Shown here piece by piece: positions 15,386 through 22,136 of a stretch of DNA of 38,290 nt; position 1 is the stretch's first letter, and every line of letters starts with the position of its first letter. The stretch lies in NCBI GenBank assembly GCA_002331575.1, contig DCZG01000055.1:1-38290 (forward strand). The letters are read 5' to 3'. This DNA is from Atopobium sp. UBA2090 (GTDB lineage Bacteria > Actinomycetota > Coriobacteriia > Coriobacteriales > Atopobiaceae). A model generated the notes under the pieces. That model was given only the letters and a program-made list of their open reading frames with translations, ran no database searches and had not been told where the DNA came from. Position numbers and translations under genes: made by a program.

Positions 15386-15474
15386 TGTCGAAAATTAGAG
15401 GTTCCATTATAGAATGTTCAAAACCTATGGGAAGAGGAGTTTGGAGCCTACTTTAGTGGCGTTCATGTCGAAAA
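15386..15474 (-). promoter_or_regulatory. dnaA promoter region with two TTTTCGACA motifs
   Basis: On the minus strand a TATAAT (15411-15406) is flanked by two identical TTTTCGACA sequences, at 15394-15386 and 15474-15466, exactly 80 bases apart. TTTTCGACA differs from the known DnaA-box variant TTTTCCACA at one base. DnaA self-regulation is the natural interpretation. No good -35 is visible. Confidence 0.45.
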
Positions 15475-15488
15475 GTGTCGATGTATCA

Positions 15489-16340
15489 CTAGACGAGTCG
15501 ATACTTCTGGCCGACCTTTCTAAGCAATCCCAGCGAGCAGAGAGTACCGAGCTCGCGTGACCAGGTCGGGTTCGAGTACCCGTAGGCATGAGAGAGATCA
15601 GACGGACCGACCGCCTCGTGGTTTCCGAGATAGTCGACGACGAGCTGTCCGCGCTCGCTGAGCTTTGTCATGGGCTGCGGCGCGGCAAACTGAACCGCGG
15701 TAGGTGCCTGGCTGAGGGAAATCGCTGTCTGCGCTGGTTCTGTGGCTGGTTCGGCTGACGCCCTTGTGAACGATTTCACCTCGTCCGAGGGATGTGTCGA
15801 GATGGTCACGACCGTCCCGCTCGAGATGTTGTCCTCTATCTCGAGGCTGCCACCCTTGTCGAGCATGTACTGCTGGGCGTAGGGAAGTCCTGAACCGACG
15901 CCGCGGATGTAGTGCTTCATCTCTTCCGTCGCAGATGACGTGCCATATTCGAGTGCGCGCATCTTCTCCTTTATCCCCGGGCCCTGGTCAGAGAACCTGA
16001 TCGTATTGCCAGCGTCGAGAATCGAGATGGTCGGAGCGATGAAGTAGGCGTGGATGAAGTTCTCCACGATTTCTCGGATGACCGTGAAGGGGATGCTCCC
16101 GCCCTGCTCGTGCGCGAGCTTGTTGACTGTCGCCGTGATCTCCTCGAGGTACGACCTCGGGTCGGATGGTTCGACCACCACCACGCGCGGAGCTGCTGCT
16201 GCATCGTCATAGATTGCTATTCTCGCCGGATAGTTCACCTCGTCGACGGATCGTACTTCCGAGGGAGTTTGTTCGCGCGCCATGGTGGCCGATTCCTCGA
16301 CAAATGGATAGAAGTCGCGCGCCACCACTCCCCCTTTCAT
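15489..16340 (-). CDS. GHKL ATPase fused to a winged-helix domain, upstream of dnaA
   Basis: 283 residues, cytoplasmic. Residues about 60-185 form a GHKL (SpoIIAB/histidine-kinase-like) ATPase: N-box with Glu90 and Asn94 in REIVENFIHA, G1 box DQGPGI (118-123) and G2 loop GVGSGLPYA (147-155). All key nucleotide-binding residues are kept. An Ala/Pro-rich linker (190-225) leads to a winged-helix-like domain (226-283) ending GLLRKVGQKYRLV. There is no phospho-acceptor domain and no TM segment, so it is not a standard sensor kinase. It ends 82 bases before dnaA and starts at the edge of the putative origin gap. It may be an ATP-dependent DNA-binding regulator or an anti-sigma-type switch. Function unknown; the domain reading is fairly firm. 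An in-frame ATG at codon 20 is an alternative start. Confidence 0.85.
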   Translation of the reverse strand: MKGGVVARDFYPFVEESATMAREQTPSEVRSVDEVNYPARIAIYDDAAAAPRVVVVEPSDPRSYLEEITATVNKLAHEQGGSIPFTVIREIVENFIHAYFIAPTISILDAGNTIRFSDQGPGIKEKMRALEYGTSSATEEMKHYIRGVGSGLPYAQQYMLDKGGSLEIEDNISSGTVVTISTHPSDEVKSFTRASAEPATEPAQTAISLSQAPTAVQFAAPQPMTKLSERGQLVVDYLGNHEAVGPSDLSHAYGYSNPTWSRELGTLCSLGLLRKVGQKYRLV

Positions 16341-16600
16341 CCGACTTTCGACTCCTGATGAAAACTTTCACGACGAAATCTATGTGAAAGAAAGTTTTCA
16401 ACACCTGATGAACAATGGTAGAAAACTGCGGAAATCACGTTTCATTGACCAAGTGATAATAGCATGTGCACGTATGGTTTCTTTGATTCATACTGTGGTT
16501 CCAAACGTTTCAGGGAGTCTTCCCATCCTTTGCCGCCCCTCTCGGCGTCTCGAGCGCGGCTTTGAGATACATGAGAAATCCGCAGTTATTATGCGGATTA
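16341..16600. other. putative replication origin region (oriC candidate)
   Basis: Gene direction switches here: everything back to gyrA reads left and everything to parB reads right. The stretch is AT-rich and repetitive. GAAAACTTTC (16360-16369) is the inverse of GAAAGTTTTC (16390-16399), with CTTTCAC (16365-16371) and GTGAAAG (16384-16390) nested inside. TTTTCAACA (16395-16403) is a near DnaA box. CCTGATGAA occurs twice (about 16354 and 16404). An 8-bp inverted repeat AATCCGCA/TGCGGATT (16577-16599) lies just before the rpmH promoter. No classical TTATCCACA box was seen. Confidence 0.5.
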
Positions 16601-16602
16601 AA

Positions 16603-16632
16603 TTGACACCCCCCACGCGCGACCTTTACAAT
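16603..16632 (+). promoter_or_regulatory. rpmH promoter
   Basis: A perfect -35 TTGACA (16603-16608) and TACAAT (16627-16632) with an 18-base spacer. Transcription would start near 16639, giving a leader of about 43 bases. It should drive rpmH-rnpA-yidD-yidC and perhaps jag. Confidence 0.85.
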
Positions 16633-16681
16633 CTTTGGGCTTAGCTCACTTTGTCGTACACCCTCATCGGGAGGAATAGAA

Positions 16682-16816
16682 ATGAAGCGTACGTATCAGC
16701 CTAACAAGAGGAAGCGCGCGACGACCCACGGCTTCCGCGCCCGCATGGCCACCAAGGGTGGTCGCAACGTTCTTGCCCGTCGTCGTGCCAAGGGCCGCAA
16801 GAGCCTCACCGTCTAG
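16682..16816 (+). CDS. rpmH: 50S ribosomal protein L34
   Basis: 44 residues, very basic: MKRTYQPNKRKRATTHGF, then RARMATKGGRNVLARRRAKGR. This is the diagnostic L34 sequence. GGGAGG lies 8 bases before the ATG. It is the first gene of the rightward block, followed 9 bases later by rnpA, an order conserved at most bacterial origins. Confidence 0.98.
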   Translation: MKRTYQPNKRKRATTHGFRARMATKGGRNVLARRRAKGRKSLTV

Positions 16817-16825
16817 TGACGTTAC

Positions 16826-17158
16826 ATGGAGACCATCAAATCCAAGGCTGAATTTGAACGGGTCTTCGCGCATGGGAAGAGAGCGAGCGACTCTCTCCTT
16901 CGAATTCGCGTAGCGGCAACATACGAGGGCGATCGGTCCAAGGTCGCCTTCGTTGCACCAAAGCGGCTTGGCAATGCTGTCTTCAGGAACAGATGCAAGC
17001 GGGTTCTGCGCGAGGCTGCGCGCGCCTGCAGACTTCCAGCAGACGGGTACGACGTGATTCTCTTCGCCACCAAGGATACGTATGCGAGCTCTCCTGAGCT
17101 CGTGGCCAAGGCGCTGGGGAGAATGCTTGACAGGACAGGCGTCCGAGATGGGCAATGA
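16826..17158 (+). CDS. rnpA: ribonuclease P protein component
   Basis: 110-residue protein subunit of RNase P, which matures tRNA 5' ends with the catalytic RNA. The signature RNRCKRVLREAAR is clear at about 54-66, preceded by VAPKRLGNAVF. It overlaps the next gene, yidD, by 11 bases from the ATG chosen there, so the two are coupled. Confidence 0.96.
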   Translation: METIKSKAEFERVFAHGKRASDSLLRIRVAATYEGDRSKVAFVAPKRLGNAVFRNRCKRVLREAARACRLPADGYDVILFATKDTYASSPELVAKALGRMLDRTGVRDGQ

Positions 17159-17381
17159 TCAGGAGTCGATGCTGGTCCGTGGTGTCACGGCTGTCATTCG
17201 GTTCTATCAGCGGTATATCTCCCCACTGTTTCCCGCCACGTGCATCTACACGCCGACCTGTTCCGAGTATGCGAGACAGGCCATCGTCAAGTATGGCTTC
17301 GGTAAAGGCAGCCTTCTTGCCATTCGTAGGATTCTGAGGTGTCACCCCTTCCATAAAGGTGGCTACGACCCCGTACCCTAG
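17148..17381 (+). CDS. yidD: membrane protein insertion efficiency factor YidD
   Basis: About 77 residues with the DUF37 core: IRFYQRYISPLFPATCIYTP, TCSEYARQAI, and RCHPFHKGGYDPVP at the end. It assists YidC at the inner membrane. The ATG at 17148 overlaps the rnpA end; an ATG at 17169 with AGGAG 3 bases upstream would give a 70-residue protein closer to the usual start. yidC follows 21 bases downstream. Confidence 0.93.
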   Translation: MGNDQESMLVRGVTAVIRFYQRYISPLFPATCIYTPTCSEYARQAIVKYGFGKGSLLAIRRILRCHPFHKGGYDPVP

Positions 17382-17402
17382 GTGATCGACGACGGAGGAA
17401 CA

Positions 17403-18161
17403 ATGTGGGACTGGTTCGTTAACTTCATGACCCAGGTGCTCGCGAGCATCCAGGGATTCTGTGGTGACTGGGGGCTTGCGGTCATCATTCTCACGGTCAT
17501 CATCCGAATCCTGCTCGTTCCTCTCATGAACAAGCAGACCGCCTCGATGGCTCGCATGCAGGTTGCGCAGCCAAAGATACAGGAGATTCAGGAGAAGTAC
17601 GCCGACGACCCCACGCGTCAGAGCGAAGAGATGCAGAAGGTGTACTCCGACCTCAAATTCAACCCCGTGGCTGGCTGCTTGCCGATCTTCCTCCAGATGC
17701 CTATCTTTTTCGCGCTGTTTACCGTCGCGAAGAACGTGCCCGCGGATGCGAGCTTCTACAACATTCTGCCGTCCATCACAGCCTCTGTCTCTGACATGGT
17801 CGCCTCCTCCGGTTGGATAGGTGCTCTCTCCTATATCCTCTTCGACGTTGCCTTTGGCGTTCTTACCTTCATCCCCATGATGATGAACACCATGAACCAG
17901 TCTGATGAGCAGAAGAACCAGTCGTTGATGATGGGTGCCGTCATGGCCGTCATGATGCTCTGGTTCGGCTGGTCTGTGCCGTCGGCCGTCCTTCTCTACT
18001 ACGATGCCTCCGCCATCTGGCAGGTCGCCCAGCAGAAGCTCATCACGCAGAGGGTAATTGACAAGGCCAAGGAGGAGGGCGAGCGCCGTATGAGCGGTCA
18101 GCCCGTCGAAGTCGATGTCATCCGCAAGGACAAGAAGCCCAGGCCTCACAAGAAGGGCTAA
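17403..18161 (+). CDS. yidC: YidC/Oxa1 family membrane protein insertase
   Basis: 252 residues, the short form without the large periplasmic domain of enteric YidC. Hydrophobic segments lie at about 20-40, 95-115, 140-165 and 185-210. The conserved Arg sits in VIIRILLVPL (about residue 36), on the groove that contacts client TM helices. A charged amphipathic segment (55-80) follows, and the tail is Lys-rich (KDKKPRPHKKG), suited to ribosome contact. GGAGG lies 5 bases before the ATG; the GTG at 17382 has no such support. No lipobox Cys is evident. jag follows after 64 bases. Confidence 0.95.
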   Translation: MWDWFVNFMTQVLASIQGFCGDWGLAVIILTVIIRILLVPLMNKQTASMARMQVAQPKIQEIQEKYADDPTRQSEEMQKVYSDLKFNPVAGCLPIFLQMPIFFALFTVAKNVPADASFYNILPSITASVSDMVASSGWIGALSYILFDVAFGVLTFIPMMMNTMNQSDEQKNQSLMMGAVMAVMMLWFGWSVPSAVLLYYDASAIWQVAQQKLITQRVIDKAKEEGERRMSGQPVEVDVIRKDKKPRPHKKG

Positions 18162-18225
18162 TAACCTTCGCGTGCGTCCGATAACGTAATATACTTGCTA
18201 AGTGTTATGTTGGCAGGAGGAGTAC

Positions 18226-18819
18226 ATGGAGGAGACGAGCCTTACGGACTCTGAGGAAGAGGCGGCGAACGCTCAGGGCGGCGCGGATGTTGTCGCTGAG
18301 GATGATTTCGCTTCTATCAGAGAGCACTTCGAAGCTGGGACTGCTCTCACCGATGACGAGATGGACAAGATTGCCGACCAGGCGGTCACCTTCCTCAAGG
18401 GCATTCTTTCCCTCTTCGGCGAGAACCACTGCACCATTGACGAGTATGACGGCGACGAGGGCGAGCTCATCCTCGACGTCAACGGTGGAGATCTTGCCGT
18501 TCTCATCGGGCGTCACGGTCGGACCCTTGATGCTCTCCAGATGGTTCTCTCATCTCTCATGAGCAGTCGCACCAAGTTCCATTACCCGATTGTGGTAGAC
18601 GTCGAAAGCTACAAGAGCCGTCGTAAATCCAAGCTTCAGTCGGTTGCCCACTCTGCTGCCGAGCGTGCCGTTCGTCAGGGCAGCAACGTCATGCTCTCTC
18701 CCATGAATGCCTATGAGCGCCGCATCGTTCACCTCGCCTTGGTTGATGACGCACGCGTGGCAACATTCTCAGAGGGTGAGGAACCGAACCGTCGCGTGGT
18801 CGTCACTGTTGTAAAGTAG
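18226..18819 (+). CDS. jag: Jag/SpoIIIJ-associated RNA-binding protein (KH-R3H)
   Basis: 197 residues. After an acidic N-terminus of about 40 residues comes a KH-like domain with the GxxG loop in LAVLIGRHGRTLDAL, then an R3H domain with ERRIVHLAL. The classic Jag-N domain is not evident. Jag/KhpB proteins bind RNA and influence cell elongation and division in Gram-positive bacteria; the gene regularly follows yidC. The ATG at 18226 has GGAGGAG upstream; a longer frame from 18202 lacks one. A strong terminator follows. Confidence 0.93.
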   Translation: MEETSLTDSEEEAANAQGGADVVAEDDFASIREHFEAGTALTDDEMDKIADQAVTFLKGILSLFGENHCTIDEYDGDEGELILDVNGGDLAVLIGRHGRTLDALQMVLSSLMSSRTKFHYPIVVDVESYKSRRKSKLQSVAHSAAERAVRQGSNVMLSPMNAYERRIVHLALVDDARVATFSEGEEPNRRVVVTVVK

Positions 18820-18851
18820 TGCTAAGCGACACGACCTCAGAACGAGATGTG

Positions 18852-18882
18852 TGGGAGGGCGTCCAGGCGCCCTCCCATTTTT
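18852..18882 (+). terminator. intrinsic terminator after jag
   Basis: TGGGAGGGCG (18852-18861) and CGCCCTCCCA (18868-18877) form a perfect 10-bp stem followed by TTTTT. It ends the rpmH-jag transcription unit. Confidence 0.92.
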
Positions 18883-18925
18883 GTGACAATTCCTTTTGAT
18901 GCGTGAAGAATCGGCAGGGTTAACG

Positions 18926-19669
18926 ATGGAACTTGAGGATATGAACCAACGAGCTGAAGAGCTTACCTCTCTGCTTTCCTCGTATGGTATTGAGGCTTCG
19001 CCCAACCAGGTCGCTCTCTTGCTTCAACATCTCAATCTCGTGATCGAGAAGAACAAGGAGTTCAACCTGACTCGTATCGTTGATCTCGGGGACGCACTCT
19101 CGCTCCACATCCTCGACTCACTGCTCCCGCTTCGGCTCGAGTCCTTCTCGAGCATACCTTACCCCTCCTTTGTGGATATCGGGACAGGTGCTGGCTTCCC
19201 TGGTATACCTCTTGGGATCATGACCGGGTACCATGGCCTTCTCATTGATTCGGTTGGCAAGAAGGTAGAAGCTGACAGACACTTCATCGAGCAACTCTTG
19301 CTGAGCGACCTGCTTGACGTCAGGAAGATGAGGGCCGAGGAGCTCGATAGGAGCATGACGAACGCCTTCGGATTTGTCATCGCTCGTGCCGTTGCTCAGA
19401 CCGATGTTCTTCTTGAATACGCTCAGCCATTTCTTAAGATGGGCGGTCTTTCAATCATCGAGAAAGCTCATCCTTCTGACGATGAGATCGCAGCGGCTTC
19501 TCGTGCGGCTGCATTGTGCGGGATGACAATGGTTTCACGTGAAACCTACGAACTGCCGCGAGACCTGGGCCATCGAGAGCTTTTGGTCTATAAGAAGACG
19601 GGACGTTCTAAGGTGCGTTTGCCTCGTCCAGTTGGAATGGCAAAGAGCCAGCCGCTTGACGCTCAATAA
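18926..19669 (+). CDS. rsmG: 16S rRNA (guanine527-N7)-methyltransferase RsmG
   Basis: About 247 residues. The SAM-binding core is FVDIGTGAGFPGIPLGI, followed by LLIDSVGKKVEA and VIARAVAQTD. It methylates G527 of 16S rRNA; loss gives low-level streptomycin resistance in other bacteria. The ATG at 18926 is preferred, with GCAGGG 6-7 bases upstream; codons at 18896-18899 lie only 14 bases past the jag terminator. A parS-like site lies inside the coding sequence (19531-19546). A terminator follows. Confidence 0.94.
   Translation: MELEDMNQRAEELTSLLSSYGIEASPNQVALLLQHLNLVIEKNKEFNLTRIVDLGDALSLHILDSLLPLRLESFSSIPYPSFVDIGTGAGFPGIPLGIMTGYHGLLIDSVGKKVEADRHFIEQLLLSDLLDVRKMRAEELDRSMTNAFGFVIARAVAQTDVLLEYAQPFLKMGGLSIIEKAHPSDDEIAAASRAAALCGMTMVSRETYELPRDLGHRELLVYKKTGRSKVRLPRPVGMAKSQPLDAQ
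19531..19546. promoter_or_regulatory. parS site inside rsmG
   Basis: GGTTTCACGTGAAACC, a perfect palindrome that differs from the parS consensus TGTTTCACGTGAAACA only at the outermost base pair. ParB would load here. Confidence 0.88.
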
Positions 19670-19682
19670 GACTAGTGGCGCA

Positions 19683-19725
19683 ACTCCCAGGCTTCCGTCG
19701 AAATTGTTGACGGGAGCCTGGGAGT
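19683..19725 (+). terminator. terminator after rsmG
   Basis: ACTCCCAGGCTTCCGTC (19683-19699) pairs over 17 positions, including one T-G pair, with GACGGGAGCCTGGGAGT (19709-19725). Only a weak T-rich tail follows. Confidence 0.7.
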
Positions 19726-19986
19726 ATCAATTACTCTATCGTCTTCCAAAAGTACGTCATGCTGAAATTGTTCGAGTACTACTCAATATGCATGCATTCT
19801 GAACTTGCAAATATATGAAAGCTTGCTAATGACGCTTATATATCGATGCCGCTTCAAACACACTTGTGTGTAGGAGTACGGCAGCTTTTCGTTGACTATC
19901 GTGCTCCCGGCTTAGTAACTGAACTCGAATTTGTGAACGCCACTGAATAACCTTCGTCACTTACTACACATTTGCATATGCCCCAG

Positions 19987-20002
19987 TGTTTCACGTGAAA
20001 CA
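19987..20002. promoter_or_regulatory. parS site (perfect consensus)
   Basis: TGTTTCACGTGAAACA, an exact match to the bacterial parS consensus. It lies upstream of parA. Confidence 0.95.
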
Positions 20003-20063
20003 TTCTGAAGAGTCATTAGATGACGTTCATCAAAAGAAACAAGTCATAGACTCACATTCTCAA

Positions 20064-20079
20064 TGTTTCACGTGAAACT
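20064..20079. promoter_or_regulatory. parS site next to the parA promoter
   Basis: TGTTTCACGTGAAACT, one base from the parS consensus. It ends 9 bases before a possible -10 (TATAGT, 20089-20094), which puts it over the -35 position. Confidence 0.92.
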
Positions 20080-20157
20080 ATCGCCTACTATAGTGCCTAG
20101 TTCACCGACGACCAAATGACGTTGAAACAACTACAGTCGGACATATGGGAGGAATCG

Positions 20158-20958
20158 TTGAGTTACAAGGATAAAAAGCGGGGATATCCAAACCGCGAAT
20201 CGCAGGTACTGGCAATAATCAACCAAAAGGGCGGCGTAGGAAAATCAACAACAGCAGTAAACCTGTCTGCAGCCCTAGGGGAACTCAAGAAGAAAGTACT
20301 TGTCATCGACTTTGACCCGCAAGGGAACACGACAAGCGGATACGGCATCTCAAAAGACGATCTTGAGAATGACGTATATGACGTCATAATGAACGACGTG
20401 CCAATTGAGTCAATCATACAAGATACAGTTGAGCCGTACGTATTCGTCGTCCCGGCAACCATTCAACTTGCGGGAGCGGAAATCGAGCTCGTTTCGGTGA
20501 TGGCACGGGAAAATGTACTAAAAGCGGCAGTTGATTCGATAAAAGACGAGTTTGACTACGTGCTCATCGACTGTCCCCCCTCGCTTGGCTTACTCACAGT
20601 GAACGCGCTTGTGGCGGCAAAGTCGTTGCTGATACCCATACAGTGCGAATACTACGCACTTGAGGGTCTTACCAAGCTCATTGAGTCTATGAAGATGGTG
20701 AAAACACGGCTCAATCCAAAACTGCGAGTATTCGGCGTCGTCATGACGATGTATGACAACAGAACGACGCTCTCCAAGCAGGTCGTTGAGGAAGTCGAAA
20801 ACTACTTCGGTAATGACGTCTTTAAGACCTATATACCAAGAAACGTGAAGATTGCAGAAGCTCCGAGCCATGGACTTCCGGTATCGCTCTATGCACATCT
20901 CAGCAAAGGATCGCTCGCATACGACAAACTAGCTAGGGAAGTGACTCGCCGTGGTTAA
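20158..20958 (+). CDS. parA: chromosome partitioning ATPase ParA (Soj)
   Basis: About 266 residues. A deviant Walker A, KGGVGKSTT, follows IINQ; Walker A' is VIDFDPQGNTT and Walker B is YVLIDCPPSLG. It binds DNA when ATP-bound and moves ParB-parS complexes, and it probably also affects DnaA. The TTG at 20158 is preferred because GGGAGGA lies 3-4 bases upstream; the in-frame ATG at 20116 has none. The coding sequence favours A-ending codons (GTA, AAA, ATA, ACA) far more than its neighbours, and that bias fades in parB. It overlaps parB by 8 bases. Confidence 0.95.
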   Translation: MSYKDKKRGYPNRESQVLAIINQKGGVGKSTTAVNLSAALGELKKKVLVIDFDPQGNTTSGYGISKDDLENDVYDVIMNDVPIESIIQDTVEPYVFVVPATIQLAGAEIELVSVMARENVLKAAVDSIKDEFDYVLIDCPPSLGLLTVNALVAAKSLLIPIQCEYYALEGLTKLIESMKMVKTRLNPKLRVFGVVMTMYDNRTTLSKQVVEEVENYFGNDVFKTYIPRNVKIAEAPSHGLPVSLYAHLSKGSLAYDKLAREVTRRG

Positions 20959-21805
20959 AAAGGGTGGTCTGGGAAAGGGTCTCGAATCGCTCATGGGTGA
21001 GGCAAATGCTGAAGTTGGGGTGATGAATCCAGATTCGACGCTCCCCCTCTCAAAAATCAAGCCAAACAAAGGGCAGCCGCGCAAGCATTTTGATGCAGCC
21101 GAACTTGCCGAACTAACTGACTCGATTAAGCAGAACGGCATCCTTCAACCACTGCTGGTGCGAAAGAATGGAAGCACCTACGAGATTGTTGCTGGTGAGA
21201 GACGGTATCAGGCTGCTAAGGCTGCGGGGCTCGAAGAGGTCCCGGTCATCATTCGAGACGTTTCCGATGACGAGATATTCAAGCTGGCACTCATCGAGAA
21301 CCTGCAGCGATCTGACCTCAACCCTATCGAGGAGGCCCAGGGATACAAGAAGCTCATCGCAGACAAGAGCCTCACTCAAGATCAAGTGGCCAAGCTCGTG
21401 TCTAAGTCGAGGTCAGCTATTACGAATACGCTGAGGCTTCTGGACCTACCTAAAGAGGTCCAGGAGTTAATAAACGACGGTAGACTCTCGGCTGGTCATG
21501 CGCGCGCAATTCTCGCGGTTCCAAGTGAGGACGGAAGAATCAAGCTAGCAGAGAAGGTCATAGCGGATAAGCTTTCGGTGAGACAGACGGAAAGTCTCGC
21601 ACCACTCTTTTCTGGCAGGGAAGGCACCTCTGCGAAGCGCGAGCCTGTACCACAATCCTTCAAGAGGGCAGCACGACAGCTTCGCGTTGCCCTTGACACG
21701 AACGTGAAGGTCAAGAAGGTGCGCGGGAAGAACAAGATTGAGATTGAGTTTGCAACCGACGAAGATCTATCGAGGATTGTGAACCTGCTGTCCGAAGGAG
21801 AGTGA
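20951..21805 (+). CDS. parB: chromosome partitioning protein ParB (Spo0J)
   Basis: 284 residues. The CTPase/ParB domain carries KPNKGQPRKHFD, ELADSI-like ELTDSIKQNG, and the VAGERRYQAAKAAG motif; the helix-turn-helix contains LTQDQVAKLVSKSRSAITNTL. A short C-terminal dimerisation domain follows. It loads at the three parS sites upstream. The GTG start overlaps the parA end by 8 bases, which implies coupled translation. Confidence 0.96.
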   Translation: MVKKGGLGKGLESLMGEANAEVGVMNPDSTLPLSKIKPNKGQPRKHFDAAELAELTDSIKQNGILQPLLVRKNGSTYEIVAGERRYQAAKAAGLEEVPVIIRDVSDDEIFKLALIENLQRSDLNPIEEAQGYKKLIADKSLTQDQVAKLVSKSRSAITNTLRLLDLPKEVQELINDGRLSAGHARAILAVPSEDGRIKLAEKVIADKLSVRQTESLAPLFSGREGTSAKREPVPQSFKRAARQLRVALDTNVKVKKVRGKNKIEIEFATDEDLSRIVNLLSEGE

Positions 21806-21812
21806 CAGGCTG

Positions 21813-22058
21813 ATGAGAAGACTCCGACAGAGGATCCTCCTCCTCGGTCTCCTTGGGGGAGCGCTGTATCTGACCTATGAATACGGTCTGAACGATGAGG
21901 CAAAAGAGAATCTCAGAAAAGCCGTGAAGGCAGTCGAGGACACCTACGAGAAGGTTCTTCAAATGACCGAGGCTGCTCGAGGTCAGATCATGGAAGACGA
22001 TGGGCCGCTCGCAAACGTCCAGGCGACTGAAAGGCAGTGGGAGCTGCTCGGCTACTAA
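21813..22058 (+). CDS. small single-pass membrane protein at the end of the parAB operon
   Basis: 81 residues: a basic N-terminus (MRRLRQR), one TM segment (about 8-23), then an amphipathic, charged helix (NDEAKENLRKAVKAVEDTYEKV) and an acidic tail. It begins 7 bases after the parB stop and is followed by a strong terminator, so it is the third gene of parAB. The layout resembles small YtxH-like proteins, but there is no clear family match. A role in tethering or modulating the partition complex at the membrane is only a guess from position. Confidence 0.75.
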   Translation: MRRLRQRILLLGLLGGALYLTYEYGLNDEAKENLRKAVKAVEDTYEKVLQMTEAARGQIMEDDGPLANVQATERQWELLGY

Positions 22059-22076
22059 GGGCGAACGTCTGTACGA

Positions 22077-22114
22077 GAAGAGGGGGAGACGATTCCGATC
22101 GTCTCCCCCTCTTC
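22077..22114. terminator. bidirectional terminator between the parAB operon and rlmN
   Basis: A perfect 17-bp stem: GAAGAGGGGGAGACGAT (22077-22093) with its exact complement (22098-22114) around TCCG. The two convergent genes end on either side. Confidence 0.85.
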
Positions 22115-22136
22115 GTCTAAACTTTAACGCGCGAGA

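Larger units (their letters stand above)
19726..20157. other. centromere-like gap between rsmG and parA
   Basis: About 430 AT-rich bases without a credible gene. It carries two parS sites (19987-20002 and 20064-20079) and a short inverted repeat ACACAC/GTGTGT near 19858-19871. A TATAGT at 20089-20094, just right of the last parS, is a possible parA -10, so ParB bound there could repress parA. Confidence 0.6.

Noticed and set aside
16983..18149. 388-codon frame antisense to rnpA-yidD-yidC
   Set aside because: Crosses three well-supported genes on the other strand and shows no domain.
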